DNA of 10,195 bases, taken from NCBI GenBank assembly GCA_018645535.1, contig JABGWN010000292.1, positions 1 to 10,195 on the forward strand, read 5' to 3'. Shown piece by piece: positions 5,909-10,195 of this stretch. Below the pieces are notes generated by a model. The model made no database searches. It was given only the letters and a program-made list of their open reading frames with translations, and was not told where the DNA came from. Position 1 is the stretch's first letter. Every line of letters begins with the position of its first letter. Made by a program: the position numbers and the translations under genes. Origin of the DNA: Methanobacteriota archaeon (GTDB lineage Archaea > Thermoplasmatota > Poseidoniia > Poseidoniales > Poseidoniaceae).

Positions 5909-8900
5909 TTACTTGTATTGGAGAATCTCGCCGTTAGCATCTTTGTACCACCAACTCGAATCGTTCGGATCTTGCCACCACCAAACGCCATCTGCACCTT
6001 GGGTCCAGCCGTCTGTAGAAGCAGCGGTTGTTTGAGCAACTGTTGTTGCAACAGCAGCCTCAGGTACCAATAAATCCGCATCAGGATCTTCAAATTCTTC
6101 TTCCTCATCTTCAAGATAATCAGAATATTCATCCCATTCGATTTCTGATTTCGAACCTCGACGTACGGTTGCATTCCTTGCCATCAGGAGCAATGCTCCA
6201 ATGATTCCAACTGCTAAAAACAGACCAACGGAACCGAGAACTGGGTTAACTTCTCCAAAGACAGATTCAGTGAAGCTGGGTTCACGCTCTGGACGTACGT
6301 CAATCGATGGTCCATTCGCCTTTTTCCCGTTTTCAAGGACAACTTCAATCCATTGCAAACCTTCTTTCTCAGGCCCCCAGTCCAGAAGAATCGTCCCTAC
6401 AGATCCCTCTGCAACCTCAACATTTGCATTTCGAAGAACTGAAGTGGTACCATCTGCTCGAATAACTGAAATTGTGGCTGAAGTTGATCCATCGAGTGTT
6501 CCTGTATTCTTGACAAATATTTGGACGGCAGTTGTCTCTCCTTCTTTCACATTCAAACGGGAATATTGAACTGCAGGACTATCGAGATCAAACGTAGGTC
6601 TTCTCCACTCCATAAGCCAAGAAGTCACAGCATTCCCAGAGGATTCTCCATTCGCCCCAAGCACTTGGTTTCCAGCAAGATCCCGCCCTTCTACTAGGAC
6701 GTTCACTGTCAACAAATCTATCAACATCTCATCTGTTATGACCGAGAGATCCATTGTCCCTGTCCCAACAAGATTAAGACCACTGATTTCAGTTCCCTGA
6801 AGTAAGAATGGAGCATCTCCACCACGAAGGTAATCACCTGTCACTGTATCTTCAACCCACCATACCAACCGTAAGGATTCGTAGTCGATACCACCTTCTT
6901 CCGAGAGAACGATGGTGACTTCATGTTCATCAGCAGAGAGAATTGCTCCGGGACGAGGTGTTTGAACTTCTTTTGGTTCAGGACCGAGGCCATCGACAAT
7001 CATCCATTTCACCGATGATTCTTTTGCAGTCGAATCAATGCCCTGAGGCGGTAAGCAACCTACTGACCAAGTGAGTGGGATCGTTCCAGAAGTCGAAGGA
7101 CTTACGAGTGGCACGTTCCAAATGCCATCGTATGTCTGAACGGAGTAGGTTTGTCCTGCAAACATAACATCAACGCTGCAGTTGAATGCTGGCAGTGTTG
7201 TTGTTTTCTCAAAGACAAGTCCACCCGTAAGTTCAAACGGAGAATTCGGAGGAATGCGAGCTCCATCTTCAAGAGATGAACCCTGTGTCAATACCAGAGA
7301 CACTGTCTCTTGAGGAATCATCAATGCAGGTGAAAACCGCCAGCGTAATGCTGGGAATGTTTGGAGGACTTCTTGTCCAGCACGATCTACAATTCGAACA
7401 CTTGGTTCTCGGAACGTATCACCCAAATCCGGAGTTGTCCAAGCAAGTTCTAAATCAGCGATTAGGCGAGTCTCTTTCTCATAAGGTCCTGCTTGAGCAC
7501 CACTAAGAGCAAGCATATCACACGAGTGAATGATGAGATGTATGCTATCCGAGGTACATGAATCTGTGACAAAATCCCACGTAAACGATAACGGAGAGGT
7601 GAGAATGTTTGAAGCAAGTTGAATCTCTACAGTGGTCAAATCTGAAGCACCGTTTGGCTCGTTCATATCAACACGAAGTGTGTATGGCTGACCTGGATGA
7701 AGCCAGGATTGAACGCCATCATTCCAAGACATTGCATTTGAGGGAAGTGTAGGAGGCCCGTCAGGTCCAAGTTGATACATGAACAAATGCTCTCCATCGA
7801 CTGAAGTCCCACCATCTTGCAAGGATTGTCCTGAAGCATCAGTTCCAACGAGGTATCCCGCAACTTTCTGGCCTAATGACCCCATGGAATCATCGAAAAG
7901 AAGCGTGTACAATCCCGTTGAGACTGTTAGATCGGTAGGTATAATCAGCGACCTTGAATTGTATTCGTTTGCGCTTGGCAATCCGTTAAGATCAGTGTCA
8001 TCGGCCCACTCTCGCCAAAGCATGAGCTGGACATTCGAGGGTAAGAGAACCGGATCAAGAATTTGGAATTGGACTGTTTGACTGGTCGAAGCAACACGGT
8101 GGTCGTACCAATCAACGCTCGAGAAAATGACTGAAGGAGAGGTTGGATCAATTTTGAACGAACGGATTTGTTCAGAATCATTGGTAATGCCACCGCCTTC
8201 TAACGGAATCACGCGCACAGTCCAGTCAAGGTCACCAAACGAAAATGGCGCAGCATCTGAAACGTTCCAGATATCTCCGTCAAGAGACGTTGTGTTAGCG
8301 ACCATTGTCGAGCCTTGCCAAAGTTGAACTTCTGCATCTCCATCTGCAAATGAATCAATCCCGTCCACCCCTTCATAGCCAATATCGATTGAAAAGTTAA
8401 GACCAGTACCTGCCGCAAGGTATTCTTTAGAGGATAAAACCGGTCCGTTATCATCGGTGATGAGAACGGACTTGATGACCAAATCGTTTTCTAATGCTTG
8501 GAGTCCTGTTCCTCCCCAGAAACTTTGACTTGGTCTTGAAACAACATCATTGTCCAAAACAACTCGCATTGAAACAGATAGTTGTTGCTCATCATCCCAG
8601 CCTTGTTCAATTCTAAATTGCACCATCATCTCACTCATTGTTGCAGAGATGCTGCTGACGGTGATTGGTTCGGTTGGGTGAAGTTCTACAAGATGGCTAT
8701 CACCTTGGCCAAGGGGCGTGCCACCACCGACTGGAAGTAACCAAGTTGCATGGTTGAGATCGCCTTGTACGTCCAAACGAACAAGAGTTGCGGAACGATC
8801 ATCATCAATATTGAATCTTGTAGTGAACGACATCCAACGTTGTGATGGCGTCATTGGCCATGTTGCATTATCGATAGAAGCAGTGCCAGTTTCAACATCT

Positions 8901-10195
8901 TCACTAAAGCCGAGATCAGTCACTTCAACCACCATTTTTCCATTCGACAATCCAGTGAATGGGAGCGTTATACTTGGTGTAGAACTTACTGTTCTTGTTG
9001 CTGAGTTTGCTGCCATCACCAGAGGTGATTGCTCATCCGCAGTGATTGAAATCGAGGTATTGTAAGGAACTGCAAGATTGGAAAATGTTGCAAATCCATT
9101 CCCATATACTTCAATATCCACCATCGCAAAACCTTCACCCATGTGATAGAGCACTGCTGATTGGCTTGACAAAGTAGCCTCCAACAAGTCAAGTTCGGAA
9201 GCGTTGAGTTGCAAGTGGGTTACAGTGGTCCCATCAATGGTCTTTGAAATAATTGTAGAACCACCAACACGAAGAGAAATTCCGGTCATGTTCCCGTTTT
9301 CAGATGAAATACCAAGTCCAAAACCGCCCAATTCAGAAGTAGGAATCCAAGTTGAAGTTGAAGCAATACCTGAAAAACCGAAACCTGAACGAGTTGAGAA
9401 TTCCCCTGAACCAAATTTATCTTGGAATCCCCAAGAACCAATCCGAACATCTTCTCCGCCCCATTCGTTGATACCATCATTGTTGAGATCTAGAGATGGT
9501 GCAATGGTTTTAGCCCCAGTTTGCAATGTTACTTGCACCTTATCGAGTAAACTTGGTGTGGTTGAATTATGAATAAATTGAAGCTGGAACGAATGTTCAT
9601 TCGCTTCCAGAGAACCAGAATAGGGCAAACTTATCGCGGTCCAGTTATCTGTGGTATGATGGCGAACATATGCGTCATATTCACTCATCACAGACGATAC
9701 TAAGTAGCCTGCAATAGGCGCATTATTTGCAAACCATGGAGATGTTACCGTGCTGTTGTTTAATGAAGTCAAACTCCCTGCTAATACAGTGGCATTGGTT
9801 ACACTCCAGCCACGACTGGAAGGGTCGGTTGTGAATTCTTCAGTCATGAGACCTCCTGCAGATATGGATTCGATTAACGGCATTGCATTCGTGCTTGAAC
9901 CTAAAAGTTCGAGACGGAGTCGGAGAGATCCATATTCGCTCCAATCGACTGCATCGAGATGGACTCGAGTTCCATTAATTGCTTCAAAACCAGAAAGGTT
10001 CTCACCCGTAACATCGTCAATAAGCGTCCATGATATGAAGGAATTCTCAGGGAAATCAGCATTGAGATACATCGGCGCATATGGACCTTCAGCAAGTGAG
10101 AATGAATTCGATGTATTGTATCCAAAACTTGGGCTCGTCCATTCCGTTACCGGAGGAAGGACAATTTTTACATCGTCTACAAACCAATAATCACA
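5909..10195 (-). CDS. Giant surface protein with C-terminal membrane anchor and acidic, Trp-rich tail; N-terminus beyond window edge
   Basis: The frame is open from TAA at 5911-5909 to the right edge, giving 1428 visible codons; an ATG at 10072 is internal, since 41 open codons ahead of it read as real protein (YWFVDDVKIV, the usual end of a jelly-roll/LamG- or MAM-like domain). The body is a chain of beta-rich domains with many N-x-S/T sites and few cysteines: CTSDS...HSC around 7520-7560 and FNCSV...VGC around 7050-7180 could form disulfides. A Ca-loop-like DLNNDGINEW lies at 9461-9490 and DTDLNGLPSANEY near 7960-8000. A CARDB-like domain (about 6295-6580, with VKNTGTLDGS) precedes the single membrane segment. 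Basic residues after it (ARNATVRRGSK) place the last ~90 residues in the cytoplasm. It resembles surface proteins of Marine Group II archaea; ligand and role are unknown. It may head a nadE-trhO transcript. Confidence 0.9.
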   Translation of the reverse strand, partial: CDYWFVDDVKIVLPPVTEWTSPSFGYNTSNSFSLAEGPYAPMYLNADFPENSFISWTLIDDVTGENLSGFEAINGTRVHLDAVDWSEYGSLRLRLELLGSSTNAMPLIESISAGGLMTEEFTTDPSSRGWSVTNATVLAGSLTSLNNSTVTSPWFANNAPIAGYLVSSVMSEYDAYVRHHTTDNWTAISLPYSGSLEANEHSFQLQFIHNSTTPSLLDKVQVTLQTGAKTIAPSLDLNNDGINEWGGEDVRIGSWGFQDKFGSGEFSTRSGFGFSGIASTSTWIPTSELGGFGLGISSENGNMTGISLRVGGSTIISKTIDGTTVTHLQLNASELDLLEATLSSQSAVLYHMGEGFAMVDIEVYGNGFATFSNLAVPYNTSISITADEQSPLVMAANSATRTVSSTPSITLPFTGLSNGKMVVEVTDLGFSEDVETGTASIDNATWPMTPSQRWMSFTTRFNIDDDRSATLVRLDVQGDLNHATWLLPVGGGTPLGQGDSHLVELHPTEPITVSSISATMSEMMVQFRIEQGWDDEQQLSVSMRVVLDNDVVSRPSQSFWGGTGLQALENDLVIKSVLITDDNGPVLSSKEYLAAGTGLNFSIDIGYEGVDGIDSFADGDAEVQLWQGSTMVANTTSLDGDIWNVSDAAPFSFGDLDWTVRVIPLEGGGITNDSEQIRSFKIDPTSPSVIFSSVDWYDHRVASTSQTVQFQILDPVLLPSNVQLMLWREWADDTDLNGLPSANEYNSRSLIIPTDLTVSTGLYTLLFDDSMGSLGQKVAGYLVGTDASGQSLQDGGTSVDGEHLFMYQLGPDGPPTLPSNAMSWNDGVQSWLHPGQPYTLRVDMNEPNGASDLTTVEIQLASNILTSPLSFTWDFVTDSCTSDSIHLIIHSCDMLALSGAQAGPYEKETRLIADLELAWTTPDLGDTFREPSVRIVDRAGQEVLQTFPALRWRFSPALMIPQETVSLVLTQGSSLEDGARIPPNSPFELTGGLVFEKTTTLPAFNCSVDVMFAGQTYSVQTYDGIWNVPLVSPSTSGTIPLTWSVGCLPPQGIDSTAKESSVKWMIVDGLGPEPKEVQTPRPGAILSADEHEVTIVLSEEGGIDYESLRLVWWVEDTVTGDYLRGGDAPFLLQGTEISGLNLVGTGTMDLSVITDEMLIDLLTVNVLVEGRDLAGNQVLGANGESSGNAVTSWLMEWRRPTFDLDSPAVQYSRLNVKEGETTAVQIFVKNTGTLDGSTSATISVIRADGTTSVLRNANVEVAEGSVGTILLDWGPEKEGLQWIEVVLENGKKANGPSIDVRPEREPSFTESVFGEVNPVLGSVGLFLAVGIIGALLLMARNATVRRGSKSEIEWDEYSDYLEDEEEEFEDPDADLLVPEAAVATTVAQTTAASTDGWTQGADGVWWWQDPNDSSWWYKDANGEILQYK
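5912..6013 (-). other. Tryptophan-rich C-terminal tail of the giant surface protein
   Basis: The last 34 residues contain six Trp and two Tyr and include two direct 10-residue units, WWWQDPNDSS and WWYKDANGEI. They follow an Ala/Thr-rich linker and end the protein at LQYK. By the positive-inside rule this tail is cytoplasmic, unusual for so aromatic a segment. I recall similar endings in proteins of Marine Group II archaea, but the function is unknown to me. Confidence 0.7.
6074..6145 (-). other. Acidic cytoplasmic segment of the giant surface protein
   Basis: About 24 residues running from EIEWDEYSDY through LEDEEEEFED to PDAD are more than half Asp and Glu. They come just after the basic membrane-proximal stretch, giving a basic-acidic-linker-aromatic order on the inner side of the membrane. 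This is probably disordered and may serve protein contact. Confidence 0.65.
6179..6241 (-). other. Single transmembrane segment of the giant surface protein
   Basis: About 21 hydrophobic residues (VLGSVGLFLAVGIIGALLLM) are followed at once by ARNATVRR. This is the only membrane-length hydrophobic stretch in the visible protein. The large N-terminal part therefore lies outside and the short tail inside. Confidence 0.85.
6295..6580 (-). other. CARDB-like beta-sandwich domain next to the membrane anchor
   Basis: The segment from YSRLNVKEGET through IFVKNTGTLDGS to LDWGPEKEGLQWIEVVLE has the layout of CARDB domains: an opening strand, 'V.N.G...' turn, and a closing 'W....G.....V.V' strand pair. 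In surface proteins such domains often sit as stalks before a membrane anchor. The match is by pattern only. Confidence 0.5.
9461..9490 (-). other. Calcium-loop-like motif DLNNDGINEW
   Basis: The motif D-x-N-x-D-G-x-x-E-W matches the Asp-rich calcium loops of dockerin, thrombospondin type 3 and FG-GAP-like repeats. It stands alone within a beta-rich region and may structure the following domain, which has a Gly/Phe-rich stretch (FGSGEFSTRSGFGFSG). Confidence 0.5.

Noticed and set aside
6201..6569. 122-codon open frame on the plus strand
   Set aside because: Antisense to the anchor and CARDB-like part of the giant gene; its Pro/Ser/Thr/Arg-rich make-up is a by-product of the opposite coding strand.
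10070..10072. ATG at 10072 as the start of the giant surface protein
   Set aside because: The frame stays open for 41 more codons to the window edge and reads as domain sequence, and there is no signal peptide after this ATG.
9750..10190. 146-codon open frame on the plus strand
   Set aside because: It lies wholly antisense to the giant surface-protein gene, has low-complexity Ser/Arg-rich content and no recognisable motif; it is a shadow of the real frame.

Overview
The window carries five protein-coding genes, two of them cut by the window edges, and almost no free space between genes. I see no rRNA, tRNA, CRISPR array, insertion sequence or prophage gene. The content suggests a planktonic archaeon, most likely of the Marine Group II / Poseidoniia type. 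The pointers are an aconitase-X enzyme of the kind used in the archaeal mevalonate route, start codons mostly without a Shine-Dalgarno sequence, very large membrane-anchored surface proteins, and a tryptophan-rich tail (WWWQDPND / WWYKDANG) that I associate from memory with that lineage. This placement is inference; glutamine-dependent NAD synthetase and TrhO are more typical of bacteria, so a bacterial source is not excluded.

Layout from left to right: (1) positions 1-1017, minus strand, an aconitase-X (AcnX) large subunit, probably phosphomevalonate dehydratase, missing its C-terminus at the left edge; (2) 1018-1100, a short divergent promoter region; (3) 1101-3266, plus strand, a 721-residue membrane-anchored surface protein with three cysteine-bounded Ca-loop-like cassettes separated by perfect Gly-X-Y runs, followed by ELW-type propeller-like repeats; (4) 3245-4087, minus strand, TrhO (rhodanese-family tRNA U34 hydroxylase), whose 3' end overlaps the preceding gene tail to tail by 22 bp; (5) 4125-5870, minus strand, glutamine-dependent NAD+ synthetase NadE with both catalytic domains intact; (6) 5909-10195, minus strand, at least 1429 residues of a giant surface protein with one C-terminal membrane segment and an acidic, tryptophan-rich cytoplasmic tail; its N-terminus lies beyond the right edge.

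The giant surface protein, nadE and trhO are co-directional with gaps of 38 and 37 bp and no visible terminator, so they could be co-transcribed, although their functions are not obviously linked. NadE makes NAD+, TrhO modifies the tRNA wobble base and AcnX probably feeds isoprenoid (membrane lipid) synthesis: housekeeping genes interleaved with two lineage-type surface proteins. The least explained parts are the two surface proteins, especially the collagen-like/Ca-loop cassette array and the repeated tryptophan motif on the cytoplasmic side.
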